Shown here: positions 37,908-50,560 of the stretch, in pieces
Position numbering within the stretch: position 1 is the stretch's first letter
Layout: the number at the start of each line of letters is the position of its first letter
Assembly (NCBI GenBank): GCA_020796225.1
Contig: CM036753.1
Span: 81,779,941-81,843,940, forward strand
Direction: 5' to 3'
Length of the DNA: 64,000 nt
Source of the DNA: Arion vulgaris
Taxonomy: Eukaryota; Mollusca; Gastropoda; Stylommatophora; Arionidae
Program-made: the position numbers and the translations under genes
The notes under the pieces: generated by a model
What the model saw: only the letters and a program-made list of their open reading frames with translations
The model's database searches: none
Told to the model about the DNA's origin: nothing

Positions 37908-38394
37908 GAAGTGAATATTGCATTATTTTATTGGAGTTATTATTTGTTTATGTATTGAAGTGAATATTGCATTATTTTATTGGAGTTATTATTTGTTTAT
38001 GTATTGAAGTGATATTGCATTATTTTATTGGAGTTATTATTTGTTTATGTATTGAAGTGAATATTGCATTATTTTATTGGAGTTATTATTTGTTTATGTA
38101 TTGAAGTGAATATTGCATTATTTTATTGGAGTTATTATTTGTTTATGTATTGAAGTGAATATTGCATTATTTTATTGGAGTTATTATTTGTTTATGTACT
38201 GAAGTAAATATTGCATTATTTTATTGGAGTTATTATTTGTTTATGTATTGAAGTGAATATTGCATTATTTTATTGGAGTTATTATTTGTTTATGTATTGA
38301 AGTGAATATTGCATTATTTTATTGGAGTTATTATTTGTTTATGTACTGAAGTGAATATTGCATTATTTTATTGGAGTTATTTTTTCTTTATGTA
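37908..38394. repeat. 49-bp minisatellite, about 10 copies
   Basis: The unit is gaagtgaatattgcattatt plus ttattggagttattatttgt plus ttatgtatt. Copies are nearly identical. Confidence 0.95.
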
Positions 38395-38734
38395 AATAAA
38401 ATACAAAACAGTGTATAGACAATGGTGGTATGTTTCCTCACAACCGTTGCATCTAAGATAGTAATATCACTTCAAGTAGTCAAGGTGTTCACATAGTGCA
38501 TGATTAATAAAGAATTAATCATTTGTGTAAGATAAATGTACAAGACAAAAGTATCAAGGGATCAGCATGGTTGCTGTCAGTTCTGATTTATATATATCTA
38601 GCACATGTGGTAGAAGCTGTCAAGTTAGAGTATAACTTTATAATATTCATGAGTATTCTATTTGTTACAACCCATTATTACGATTGTACTTGTAGAATGT
38701 ATACTGTACAATGCATGCTTATATATTATATCAT
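38395..38734. other. no recognisable feature
   Basis: AT-rich DNA without supported features. The 128-codon open frame at 38523-38909 runs into antisense LINE sequence and is not a gene. Confidence 0.4.
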
Positions 38735-39160
38735 CATCATCAGGTGCCGTACCGGCTGGCATAGGCGATCATGGATCTCCACAATCTCTGTTTTTTTATG
38801 TTTGCTATCAACTCAGATGTTGACGCTCTACCTTGCTATAAAGTCAGGCCCTATCCAAGATTTCTCACTTGCCTCGTCTCCTCGATTTTACAGTTGTACA
38901 ATGTTCTAATCCTCCCATCCTCATCCATGCCCGAAAAATGATGACTGCCTCTTTCTTATATTGATAAGCTTTCACTGTGTCTTGATCTCATTCAACACCT
39001 CAACATTAGTCATCTTAGCAGTCATGATTCTCATTCTTCTGAAAACCACATCTCTGTGGCCCTCAGAAATTTCGATCTGTGTGTTCATTGTCCATGACTC
39101 GCATCCGTATGTCAGTTTTGGTTCTATGACATTGAATAACCATTCTGGTGGCAATTAACA
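38735..39160 (-). pseudogene. LINE ORF2 C-terminal fragment
   Basis: The minus strand reads KLTYGCESWTMNTQIE (about 39110), then RDVVFRRMRIMTAKMTN, then after shifts WRSMIAYASRYGT and stop near 38750. A (GAT)n tail (complement tcatcatcat) marks the 3' end at about 38735. The fragments at 52955 and 62005 end in related sequence (gatcgcctac). The intervening GHxxR part is degraded. Confidence 0.78.
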
Positions 39161-39214
39161 TATTATATATGAAGTTAAATAAATAGGTAAGACGAATAAA
39201 ATACGAGAATATAA

Positions 39215-42140
39215 CCACTGAAAGCCGCTTTGCGGAAGTCAGCAACCCGACTCGTACATTACTTGGCTCAAAAACACACACTAAAATTGGAATTTGGAAT
39301 GTGAGAACGATGGCCACGACTACAAAATCAGCCCAAATTGCAGAAGAAATGAAGAGATACGAGCTGGACATAATGGGGTTAAGTGAGGTGAGATGGCCTG
39401 GAACAGATAGAAGAGTAGTTAGTGAATTAACTTTCATATATTCAGGGAGAGAAGATGGTAAGCATTTTGAAGGAGTGGGTATAATGATGACACCTAGAGT
39501 AGCAAAGAGCATGTTAGAATGGGAACCCATCTCGAGTCGGATAATTAGAGCCGCTTCAGTACCAGGCATGTCAATATGACAATACTGCAGTGTTATGCAC
39601 CAACAAACGAGGCTGACGATGATAAGAAAGACATATTTTATGAGCAACTACAAGATCAAATTAACAAGACCCAAAAATATGACCTGTTAGTAGTAATGGG
39701 GGACTTTAATGCCAAGGTTGGAAATGATAATGTAGGGGTAGAGAGAGCTATAGGAAAACAAGGAATAAACACAATGAATGAGAATGGAGAAAGACTGGCG
39801 GAGTTATGTATGCTGTCAAACTTAGTAATTGGAGGTACCATCTTTGCACATAAGAAAATTCATAAACTTACTTGGCATTCACCAGATGGAGTGACCAGGA
39901 ATCAGATTGACCATATGTGCATAAATACACAATTTAGAACATCACTGCTGGATGTCAGTGCATACAGAGAGGTAGATGTAGGAAGTGATCATAATGTATG
40001 CATAGGTAAATTGAAACTGAAATTGAAAATTCACCAAACTAAAAAATAACAACTGCGAATAGACAGTCAAAGGCTACAAAATAAAGAAGTAAAAGAGGAA
40101 TATCAGCTTGAACTTAAGAATAGGTTCGAGTTACTCAATGGTGAAAATGAACAGAACATTGAAGACAAATGGACTAAGATAAAGGACACACTATTGGGGG
40201 CAGCAAATAGTAGGCAGGATTAAAGAAAAAAGACCGAAAACCCTGGATAAGTGATGACACCTGAAATGTATCAAGAAAGAAGAAAGATGAAACTAGCGAT
40301 ATTTAATACTAAGGATGCAACAGATGAAATCCAAGCTAAAGAGGAATATAGACTAAAAGACAAGGAAGTGAAAAGAGCAGCTAGAAGAGATAAAAGAGCA
40401 TATGTCAATCGACTGGCTGAAGAAGGGAAAAGGCAGCTAAGACTGGAAACAGTAAAATGCTATACAATACACTAAAACATCTTACTGGAACTTTTGTTTC
40501 AAAGGGTGGCCCAATCAAGAGTAAAGATGTTAAAGTTCTAACATCAGATACCGAGCAGAAGAAAAGATGGGCAGAACATTTTGAAGAAATATTAAATAGA
40601 CCTGATCCACCAGTACTACTAAAGTTTGACGAAGAGGCAAGAAACAGCTCCCTACCAATTAACGAAATGATAAGTGTAGCTGAGGTCAAGGAGGCAATCG
40701 TTTCCTTGATAAACAATAAGGCAGCGGGTGATGACAACATTACTGCAGAAATGCTCAAAACGGCTGATGATACAACTATTAGCCAGGTGCAAGAACTATT
40801 TAATAAAGTATGGGAAGAAGAAACTGTCCAGATCAATGGAAAAAGGGAATAATTGTTAAGATCCCCAAAAAGGTGATCTCAAAGATTGTAACAACTGGAG
40901 AGGAATCACCCTATTATCAGTAATGACCAAGACTTTCTGCAAAATCATTCTTAATATAATCAAAGGAGCAGTGGACACAACCTGAGAGAAGAACAAGCTG
41001 GTTTTAGACCTGGGAGAAGCTGCTTAGACCAAATAATTACCTACGACTAATTTTGGAGGAACATATTGAGAAGCAACAACCACTCATACTAAATTTCATC
41101 GATTTTAAAAAGCCTTTGATAGTCTACATAAAATCTCGCTGTGGAATATTCTGAGAGGCTATGGAATACCAGACAAAATAATAAACATTATTAAAAGCCT
41201 CTATGATGGTTCACAGTGTGCAGTTCACACTGATGGTGGACACAGCGACTGATTTATGGTTGAAACCGGAGTAAAGCAAGGCTGTATTCTATCTCCGTTA
41301 TTGTTTGGAATGGCCATTGACTGGGTGATGCGAAAATGTTGCAGGGGCGAAACTGGGCATCGATTGGGTAGAAAATAGTCAACTAGAAGATTTGGATTTT
41401 GCAGATGATATTGCCTTGTTAAGTAGAAACAACCAAGATTGCAAAGAAAAACAGACAACTTGTCATCTATAGCATCAAAAGTTGGACTGCAGATAAGCTA
41501 TGAAAAACAAATATAATGAAGACACCTATGGCAAGTAATGCAGATATCACACTGGAATCTAAAATGATAAAAAGAACAGAGCAGTTCACCTATTTAGGTA
41601 GCAATTTTGATTGCACAGGAAATGTTAAAAGAAATTATGATACGAATTGGCAAAGCAACATCAGCTTTTAAAAGTCTAAATAAAATATGGAACTGCAAGT
41701 TATCTAGTATTAAAACTAAATTACGAATTTTCAATTCAAATGTTGTATCAATCCTTATAAGCAAGTTGAATGCATTTGAAAATAGATGTCTGCGAAAATA
41801 ATGAATATAAAATGGAACGAATTCAGAAGAAGTGATGAAATCAGAGATATGTCTGGTCAACCACTAGTGACAACTGTTATAAGAAAGAGAAGATGGAAAT
41901 ATGTTGGGCACACCTTGAGGAGAAATGATCAACGAATATCAAAGCAGGTATTGAAGTGGGATGCAAGGTTTCAAGAAAGAAGTCGACCTAAAGAGACCTG
42001 AACGAACTTTGCTGAGAGAGCAGAAATATCGGCCTCAGTTCCATGGAGAATTGAGCGGTTGCCAGGATAGAGCGGTGAGAAATTACTTGCAGGCCCTATG
42101 TAACGTATAACGGTACGAAAGGATTTATTATTATTATATC
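39215..42140 (+). pseudogene. near full-length RTE-like LINE, inactivated
   Basis: The domains of an endonuclease-reverse transcriptase occur in order on the plus strand. Endonuclease: GIWNVRTM, LSEVRWPG, CYAPTNEADD, MGDFNAKVG, SPDGVTRNQIDHMC and GSDHN, from 39290 to 40049. Linker: 40050-40540. Reverse transcriptase: NNKAAGDDNITAE at about 40710, NWRGITLLS, EEQAGFRPGRSC, FIDFKKAFD (one shift), GVKQGCILSPLLF, and the active-site FADDIALLS at 41398. C-terminal tail: KYVGHTLRRND, to 42000. The 3' end is ccctatgtaacgtataacgg with an ATT-rich tail. At least six shifts or stops (for example 39577, 40230, 40850, 41000) kill it. The TYGSETW stretch is deleted near 41760. Confidence 0.92.
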
Positions 42141-42217
42141 ATTACTGTTTGATTACTTATAACACTGCCAATATAATGTCTGATTTCATAAGAGCAGCAA
42201 CATCTGAGTCTACGTTA

Positions 42218-43055
42218 AATGTATCCCTTGTCCTGTCATAACTGTATCCTCCTGCCTATAACTGTATCCTTGTCCCTGCCTATAACTGATCCTTTCCTGC
42301 CTATAACTGTATCCTTTCCCTGCCTATAACTGATCCCTCCTGCCTATAACGTATCCCTTGTCCCGTCAACTGTTCCCTTTCCCTGCTATAACTGTATCCT
42401 TGTCCCTGTCATAACTGTATCCTTCCTGCTAATGTATCCCTTGTCCTGTCATAACTGTATCCTTCCTGCCTATAACTGTATCCGTCCGTCATAAGTATCT
42501 TTCCGCCTATAACTGTATCCTGTCCTGTCCATAACTGTATCCTTCCTGCCTATACTGTATTCTGTCCTGTCTAACTGTATCCTTTCCCTGCTATAACTGA
42601 TCCCTTTCCCGCCATAACGTATCCTTTCCTCACTATACTGTATCCTTGTCCCTGTCTATACTGTACCTTCCTGCCTATACGTATCCTTTCCTGTCTATAC
42701 TGTATTCTTCCTGCCTATAAATATCCCTTCCTGCCATAACTTATCTTGTCCTGTCTATAACTGTATCCTTTCCTGCCTATAATGTATCCTTTCCCTGCCT
42801 AACTTATCCTTGTCCCGTCCATAACTGTATCCTTCCCGCATAACTGTATTCTTTCCTGCCTATAACTGTATCCCTTGTCCTGTCTATAACTGATCCTTCT
42901 GCCTATAACTGTATCCTTTCCTGCTATAACTGTATCCTTCCTGCCTATAACTGTTCCTTTCCTGCCTATAACTGTATCCTGTCCGTCATACTGTATCCTT
43001 CCCTGCTATAACTATATTCCTTGTCCATGTCCATAACTGTATCTCTTGTCCCAGT
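42218..43055. repeat. 23-bp minisatellite, noisy, about 35 copies
   Basis: The unit is ctgtatcctttccctgccta plus taa. Nearly every unit lacks one or more bases, mostly in C, T or CC/TT runs. Substitutions are fewer than deletions. Confidence 0.88.
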
Positions 43056-43992
43056 TCAAGACGTATAAAAAAAAGTTCTGAAAGTAAACAAAGAAAGATA
43101 GATAAAGAAATAAAAGAAGAAGAGTAGAATAAAAGGAACAACTGAATATAACCACTTTATGTTTATCTTTAGTTCGATTTCATGTTTTGTGTTCATTCTT
43201 TTCATCCGTTTTCGATATTTGCATTTATTTTCCGCTTTTACATCGTCCTTGAACTAAATAATGAATTTGTTCACCTCTCACTATTTTCTTCCAGGAAATA
43301 TTGCTTCCATAAGAATGTCTCCCCTGATGAGCAATAAAAACAAATACCTTAGGATGTAGCTGATTTTTTATTGATCTCTTGCTTATACCCAGGAATCGAT
43401 TTTTGGGAGGGAACCTGATAATAAAATGAAAATTTCCTTCGTAACGTATGGATTTGAGATAGACAAGACCTCTGAACATCGGTTCCTTTTTGGGAAATCT
43501 AGAACTGAGTCATCAGAGTTTGATCATTGACGACATCTCGCTTCACTGTTCTTCTAGGAGAAATCTGTGAATATATTATGTCAGTTCTAACAAGACACAG
43601 ATACCCCAACATATCCAGTCCTTCCGTTGTGCTCTTCTTTCAGAAACCAATCTGAGATCTGAGTGCTTTTTCTAAAATCTATTCCTATAATTGTATCTAT
43701 TAATTTATCTTTCTTCTATATTCTGCCTATTTTAGCGTGATCTTGATCCCAGTTTTAGTGTGAATGGTTGTGTACAAGAGAAGACTCGTCTGTCTTGAGT
43801 TTCAGTAAATTTTCTCCGCTGGAATTTGATAGAATCAGTATAATGGAGTTTCTATTTTGCGTTACTGTGATCCTTGTGAGATTTGAGTAGTCCTGACCGA
43901 AAAATTGCTTCCTTTTTCTGTCATATGAGTCGAACAGTTAGAAACGAAAATATTTTAATTGGGTGGCTCACTTGCAGCTTATTTTCCTTTCT
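43056..43992. other. unassigned DNA with one 84-codon open frame
   Basis: The minus frame 43225-43479 encodes 84 residues rich in basic and aromatic residues. I do not recognise it. No start context, neighbours or repeats support it as a gene. Confidence 0.35.
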
Positions 43993-44008
43993 ATCGATTA
44001 TATCTTTT

Positions 44009-44054
44009 CTCTCTCTATTTTCGCTCTCCCTTTGTCTCCCCTCTCTCTCTCTCT

Positions 44055-44085
<31 letters not shown>

Positions 44086-44093
44086 TCTCTCTT
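44009..44093. repeat. (CT)n microsatellite
   Basis: An imperfect CT tract. The open frames across it on both strands reflect the repeat. Confidence 0.92.
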
Positions 44094-44368
44094 GTCTATG
44101 TTATTTTGCATTTTGTTTTCGTTTCTTGTTTTGCAGACATTACATGCATACACATGAAAGTTCCTTGTTTTGTTTAGCATTGATAGAATGCACTTTACCA
44201 CACAGGGGTTAACTAAGGAAGTGTTATACTAATATAACAGAATGTGTTGTCATTGACCAGATTATATGTTTATTTGTTTAAGTTGATGTCATAGAGCTGA
44301 ATGTCATCTCTCATATAATAAAGTGTTTCTGTCATGTATGAGCACGTTTGTAGTGATATACTCAATAC

Positions 44369-44534
44369 CAGTGGCGGCTCGTCATTAAGGGACAGTAGTG
44401 CTGGGCCCCACCAAAAATAGGTGTAACGTGTATTTATTATTTTATACATTAAAATATATCCTTTACCGAAATCATGATGTTTCAGAAAATTTCTGTCTGG
44501 CCCCACCAACAAAAATGATCACGAGCCGCCACTG
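44369..44534. mobile_element. 166-bp MITE with 14-bp inverted ends
   Basis: The ends are cagtggcggctcgt (44369-44382) and its exact complement acgagccgccactg (44521-44534). Inside, ggccccacc followed by an A-rich stretch occurs near both ends. It has no coding capacity. The flanks do not give a clear target duplication, so the superfamily is open (hAT-like ends are possible). Confidence 0.85.
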
Positions 44535-44634
44535 CCGCTACTAATATCTAAGCAAACAATAGAGTAAAGAAAACTGTAATGCGGTTGAAGACAAGAGAGA
44601 CGATACTCTGATTATCTACATTGTGTAGCAAAAT

Positions 44635-45392
44635 TGTTATACTATTACGCAGCGAATGAGAAGCGAAGTGAATCTTGTTAAACTATTACACCGCTAATTA
44701 GAAGCGAAATGAACTTGTTATACTATTACACATTGAATGAGAAGAGAAGTGAATGTTGTTAAACTAGTACACAGCTAATTAGAAGAGAAAAGATGTTGTT
44801 AAAATAGTACACATTGAATGAGAAGAGAAGTGAATGTATTAACATTACATTGAATGAAGAAGTGAATGTTGTTAACTAGTACACAGTTGAAGGGGAAGAG
44901 GAATGTTGTAAACTAGACACGTAATGAGAAGTGAATTTGTAAACTATTACACAGTGAATGAGAAGCAAAGTGAATGTTGCTAAACTAGTACACAGTGAAT
45001 GAGACTAAGTGAATGTTAAGCTATTACACAGAATGAGAGAAGTGAATGTTGTTAAACTATTACACAGTGAATGAGAAGCAAAGTGAATGTTGCTAAACTA
45101 GTACACAGTGAATGAGAAGAGAAGTGAATGTTGCTAAACTAGTAAAGGCGAATGAAGCAGTGAAGTTGTTATATTAAGTGAATAGACTAGAAGTGAATGT
45201 TGTTAAACTATTACACAGTGAATGAGAACAAGTGAATTAAACTAGTAACAGTGAATGAGAAGCAAGTAATGTTCTAAACTAGTACACAGTGAATGAGACG
45301 AGAAGTGAATGTTGTTAAACTAGTACACAGTGAATGAGATGCGAAATGAACATGTTAAACTATTACACAACAAATGAGACGCGAAGTGAATG
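44635..45392. repeat. 41-bp minisatellite, noisy, about 18 copies
   Basis: The unit is gtgaatgttgttaaactatt plus acacagtgaatgagaagcga plus a. Units in the middle (44840-45300) lose several bases each. Confidence 0.88.
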
Positions 45393-45580
45393 ACACACAA
45401 AATAGCAATCGTTGGTTAATAAATTGCAGAGGTTTTCAATCAATTCCTTGTAAATAAGTAAATTGTTTCTCTAATACGCGCCAGAAGCTAAAGTTTGTAA
45501 TGCAGACAAGAACAATTGAATGGAGTATGTTCATATTCAATCAAAGGACACCTTCTTTGAACTATTGGTTCTACTTGGAG

Positions 45581-45589
45581 TTTCGCTCT

Positions 45590-45637
<48 letters not shown>

Positions 45638-45639
45638 TT

Positions 45640-45673
<34 letters not shown>

Positions 45674-45690
45674 TTTCTCTTCTCTCTCTT

Positions 45691-45735
<45 letters not shown>
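45581..45735. repeat. (CT)n with TTT interruptions
   Basis: A pyrimidine tract of about 155 bases. The long frames over it on both strands are artefacts of the repeat. Confidence 0.95.
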
Positions 45736-46133
45736 TTTGCCTGCTCTTTTTTTCATCTTTCTGTTCTTCTCTCCTTCCAACATTGCCAGTTAATGTAAAC
45801 CATTTCAATTAAACATAACCCTCTAAACGAATGTCTCCATTATACCAGTTGTTTACAGTTAACGTTCCATTTCAGATCGTGTAAATAACCTATTACTATT
45901 CTCCAAATTTACCACGTATTTATCCAACTTTTATCAGATCTTGAAAAATTCAATTATTTCATTCTTTTCAAGTTTTTCCATAACTCAATCATTTGCCTAC
46001 CTTAAGCAGTATTCTGAAAGTTTTATTTTTCTTTATGCGTTGTGTGTCTATGACTCTTCATCAATTACTCTTGAATTGGCATGCCTAGTTTATGTTTATT
46101 TATTGTCTAATGATCTTCATTTTACTTAATTTC
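45736..46133. other. no recognisable feature
   Basis: AT-rich DNA without supported features. Confidence 0.4.
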
Positions 46134-46373
46134 AGCAAAGTCTTCAAATTTATTTAATTATTGACAAAGATATTCAAATTTTGTTAATTATGGAGCAAAG
46201 ATATTCAAATTTTGTTAATTATGGAGCAAAGATATTCAAATTTGGTTAATTATGGAGCAAAGATATTCAAATTTGGTTAATTATGGAGCAAAGATATTCA
46301 AATTTGGTTAATTATGGAGCAAAGATATTCAAATTTGGTTAATTATGGAGCAAAGATATTCAAATTTTGTAAC
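46134..46373 (-). repeat. 31-bp minisatellite amplified from LINE coding sequence
   Basis: About eight 31-bp units (agatattcaaatttggttaa plus ttatggagcaa). The unit next to the LINE, read on the minus strand, encodes KFEYLCSIIN, the LINE motif usually seen as VxKFKYLGSxI. The period is not a multiple of 3, so later units lose the frame. The two leftmost units are degraded. Confidence 0.82.
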
Positions 46374-46600
46374 AATTTTCATTGTCGTCATTTTTCGGAT
46401 TGCAATTTTGAGATTTATATTTTGTGTTATTAGTGGACACAATCTTGGTTGCCTATCGGTTTTCTTTTTCATTTCAGAAATAAGTATAAAGAAATATCCA
46501 CAATTGATGATGCTATACATAGTTGAAGATCGTGTTCTATCAGATAGATATGGAGATACACATTGTATTACCAACATTTCTAGAAGATATTTCTCATATT
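46374..46600 (-). pseudogene. LINE fragment between RT and C-terminal tail
   Basis: The minus strand reads NINLKIAIRKMTTMKIVTKF, then EYLCSIIN entering the adjoining array. This is the segment just after the reverse transcriptase in RTE-like LINEs. Nothing of the RT itself can be confirmed. Confidence 0.65.
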
Positions 46601-47045
46601 GAAAATGTGATCCCTGGTGCTTCTATAATATCTGAAGGCTCCATCTTTACTTCATGTATTTCGTATCTCCACTTTCTTTTTATTTTTCTTAACGATAATC
46701 CGAAATACGAATTTGCTGGCATGTATTATTAAAGAAATGGTGTGATAATTGTTGCGAAGTTTTAAATACGGATGTATAATAATATTTTCAATAGCTTGGG
46801 CCACATTGCATTATTCCACATCATCGTGAATATTACCTTAAAATAAGAACACACAAGATCACTACGCCCACCTCCCCCAACACTTCTATAAAGATGTAAA
46901 TGTTGGAAGAGAAGAAGGAGAAGAAGATCGTGATTATAGAATGATCGCGAGAGACAGACAGAGACAGACAGAGAGAGAGAGAGAGAGAAGATTGTGAATA
47001 TTGTATGATGTGAATACACGTCTACGCTCTTTCTTCAACTAACTC
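46601..47045. other. AT-rich DNA with a (GA)n/(CAGA)n tract
   Basis: A purine repeat at about 46948-46988. No coding feature is supported. Confidence 0.6.
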
Positions 47046-47056
47046 ATTATGTCGAT

Positions 47057-47262
47057 TTTCTTTCATCCAGTTCCAGAAGCACTTGAGCTTTTCAGCACTT
47101 TGGCTCAGTGCCATGGACATCGTAACTCTTCGGTTCGGTGCCACGAACATCTTAAATCTGGAGAGCCTGTGGCTTTTCTGCCAGCCCGTGGAATTAAACC
47201 GCAATCACAGGGGGCTTGTCACCCGTCGTCCAACGCGCTACGAACAAGCTGGGCAGCTGGGC
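47057..47262 (-). mobile_element. tRNA-type SINE, family 1, copy 2
   Basis: Full-length minus copy of the element at 14488. The target duplication is attatgtcgat (47046-47056) against attatgtagat (47264-47274), 10 of 11. The B-box region (complement ggtttaattccac) lies at about 47187-47200. Confidence 0.86.
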
Positions 47263-47324
47263 TATTATGTAGATAGATCATAGCATATCTAGCGATTTCC
47301 CCTTTTTAATCAGGTATTCTGCTG

Positions 47325-47527
47325 CTGATATTGATATACATCCTCTAGCTTAGATTATGTCTATTACTATTGATATACTACCTCTAGCTTGAATTATGTC
47401 TATTACTATTGATATATTACCTCTAGCTTGAATTATGTCTATTACTATTGATATATTACCTCTAGCTTGAATTATGTCTATTACTATTGATATATTACCT
47501 CTAGCTTGGATTATATCTATTACTATT
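47325..47527. repeat. 39-bp minisatellite, 5 copies
   Basis: The unit is tattactattgatatattac plus ctctagcttgaattatgtc. The open frame on the minus strand comes from the 39-bp period. Confidence 0.92.
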
Positions 47528-47591
47528 TTAATTGCCATCAACATGTCTAGATTCTTAGTAGCGTCTTTGTACATTTCTCTACAATTCGCAT

Positions 47592-49432
47592 TTAGAATAG
47601 AGCAGATAAAAAAGGCAGAGATACAACTAGGAGGAGAACATTAGAATAGAGGAGAGCAGATATACAACTTGGAGGAGAACATTAGAATAGAAGAGAGCAG
47701 ATATACAACTTGGAGGAGAACATTAGAATAGAGGAGAGCAGATATACAACTTGGAGGAGAACATTAGAATAGAAGAGAGCAGATATACAACTTGGAGGAG
47801 AACATTAGAATAGAGGAGAGCAGATATACAACTAGGAGGAGAACATTAGAATAGAGGAGAGCAGATATACAACTTGGAGGAGAACATTAGAATAGAGGAG
47901 AGCAGATATACAACTTGGAGGAGAACATTAGAATAGAGGAGAGCAGATATACAACTAGGAGGAGAACATTAGAATAGAGGAGAGCAGATATACAACTAGG
48001 AGGAGAACATTAGAATAGAGGAGAGCAGATATACAACTAGGAGGAGAACATTAGAATAGAGGAGAGCAGATATACAACTTGGAGGAGAACATTAGAATAG
48101 AGGAGAGCAGATATACAACTAGGAGGAGAACATTAGAATAGAGGAGAGCAGATATACAACTTGGAGGAGAACATTAGAATAGAAGAGAGCAGATATACAA
48201 CTTGGAGGAGAACATTAGAATAGAGGAGAGCAGATATACAACTAGGAGGAGAACATTAGAATAGAGGAGAGCAGATATACAACTTGGAGGAGAACATTAG
48301 AAGAGAGCAGAGATACAACTTGGAGGAGAACATTACAAGAGAGCAGATATACAACTTGGAGGAGAACATTAGAAGAGAGCAGATATACAACTTGGAGGAG
48401 AACATTAGAATAGAAGAGAGCAGATATACAACTTGGAAGAGAACATTAGAAGAGAGCAGATAACAACTAGGAGGAGAACATTAGAATAGAAGAGAGCAGA
48501 GATACAACTTGGAGGAGAACATTAGAAGAGATCAGATATACAACTTGGAGGAGAACATTAGAATAGAAGAGAGCAGAGATACAACTTGGAGGAGAACATT
48601 AGAATAGAAGAGAGCAGAGATACAACTTGGAGGAGAACATTAAAATAGAGCAGATAAAAAAGGCAGATATACAACTTGGAGGAGAACATTAGAAGAGAGC
48701 AGATATACAACTTGGAGGAGAACATTAGAATAGAGGAGAGCAGATATACAACTTGGAAGAGAACATTAGAAGAGAGCAGATATACAACTTGGAGGAGAAC
48801 ATTAGAATAGAATAGAGCAGATAAAAAAGGCAGATATACAACTTGGAGGAGAACATTAGAATAGAATAGAGCAGATAAAAAAGGCAGATATACAACTTGG
48901 AGGAGAACATTAGAATAGAATAGAGCAGATAAAAAAGGCAGATATACAACTTGGAGGAGAACATTAGAATAGAATAGAGCAGATAAAAAAGGCAGATTTA
49001 CAACTTGGAGGAGAACATTAGAATAGAGAAGAGCAGATAATAAAGGCAGATATACAACTTGGAGGAGAACATTAGAATAGAATAGAGCAGATAAAAAAGG
49101 CAGATATACAACTTGGAGGAGAACATTAGAATAGAATAGAGCAGATAAAAAAGGCAGATATACAACTTGGAGGAGAACATTAGAATAGAATAGAGCAGAT
49201 AAAAAAGGCAGATATACAACTTGGAGGAGAACATTAGAATAGAGAAGAGCAGATAATAAAGGCAGATATACAACTTGGAGGAGAACATTAGAATAGAGGA
49301 GAGCAGATATACAACTTGGAGGAGAACATTAGAATAGAGGAGATAAAAAAGGCAGATATACAACTTGGAGGAGAACATTAGAATAGAGGAGATAAAAAAG
49401 GCAGATATACAACTTGGAGGAGAACATTAGAA
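47592..49432. repeat. 41-bp minisatellite with a 54-bp variant, about 42 copies
   Basis: The basic unit contains gcagatatacaacttggagg and agaacattagaatag. From about 48650 on, most units carry an extra aatagagcagataaaaaagg segment, giving 54 bp. Shorter units with agaagagagc lie in 48290-48600. Unit types are grouped in blocks. Confidence 0.95.
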
Positions 49433-49579
49433 GGTAGACAGTCAAATGTCTGGAAGAATTTGCACTCAGGGAGAAAGACAGAACTTGTTGAAGAGTCATT
49501 ACAGCCAACCCTTGATACGTATACAGCACGTGATTGATTGTGTTTCTATTGTTTGTTGTTTATTGCATTGAATTGATTG

Positions 49580-50560
49580 TCAGAGTTGACCACTATTGTT
49601 CTAATTTCCTTGAACATTTCTCTGTATTTTTCCTGCAACTGGAGATCTTCCTTTCTATTGCAAGTGCTCATAATATGTTTTTTTTTATTTCCTAATTTCT
49701 CTTCTGATTTCTTCTCTGCTAGTTATATATTTGACATTATTATTATCTATCCTTGTCTACTTTAGCTTTTGTCTTTCTGCAATAAACCTGAATATTTCTT
49801 TCTTGACATAGCTCTGCTTCTTTTGTACTTTTTTAATTGTATGAATCATGTTTTATACTGAAGAGATGAGAATATCTCTCACCTGCGTTGCGAATTTATC
49901 AGGTGTTATGTCTTCTTACACAACCATCAACACCTGGAATTTCTTCTGTACTTTCGACGTTATATTCAGGTTGTATGGCAGTTAAATCAAACTTATTGAT
50001 CGTTCTTTTTTTTTACACTTTCTTCAACTTTGTTCTTAAATCTTTCACTAGTATGATCGGAATCGTGATCTTATCCAGTATGTGTCTTTATACGAGATAA
50101 TAAACCTGAACTTCATATTTACTGTTATATTATCTATTTTATTTATGATTTGTACATTTCGTGAGGTTCATATATATATACAACCTTCTGTAATTTTGTT
50201 TAAATGGGATCTTTGTTATTGAAAAGTTGTCTTATAAACAGTAACAATTAATTTTTTCTCTCTTTTTATGTTTTATAATAATTTTATTCGTTCCTTTTTT
50301 CTATTCTATCGTTCTTTCATCACGATTTTAGGCGTAGAAAACACTTGTCATTATCTTAATGTCTCTTTATTCCACTTTCTCTCATGTATCTTGTTCGCTG
50401 TTTTAAAAATTCTCAAATTCCTCATTGTCTGCTGAATATGTTGAGACATAGACATGTGCAACTGTGATGATTCTTTTTCGATTCTTTAATCTGATAGTGA
50501 GAATCAGGATGTCAGAAGGAACTGGCTCCCTTCGATTCACCCCTCTTTCTAAATCTCTAA
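49580..50560 (-). pseudogene. decayed LINE: endonuclease end and linker
   Basis: On the minus strand, ILTIRLKNRKRIITVAHVYV and STYSADNEEFENF (about 50400-50540) resemble the IxxxxVYAPTxxxxDEExExFY block of a LINE endonuclease. Further on, SDHTSERFKNKVEESVKKKN (about 50020-50090) and FDLTAIQ resemble the SDHxxxxxKxKxK end and linker, and EKYREMFKEIRTI lies near 49610. All are separated by shifts and stops. Each match is weak, but the order is right. Confidence 0.5.

Noticed and set aside
37908..38394. 49-bp array as another LINE-derived array
   Set aside because: It lies beside a LINE fragment, but the unit does not match LINE coding or 3' sequence that I can recognise.
39063..39647. 194-codon minus-strand frame
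   Set aside because: It is a shadow of the LINE endonuclease on the plus strand and of a LINE fragment end.
45488..45808. Arg/Glu-rich or Ser/Leu-rich proteins
   Set aside because: Translations of a CT/GA simple repeat.
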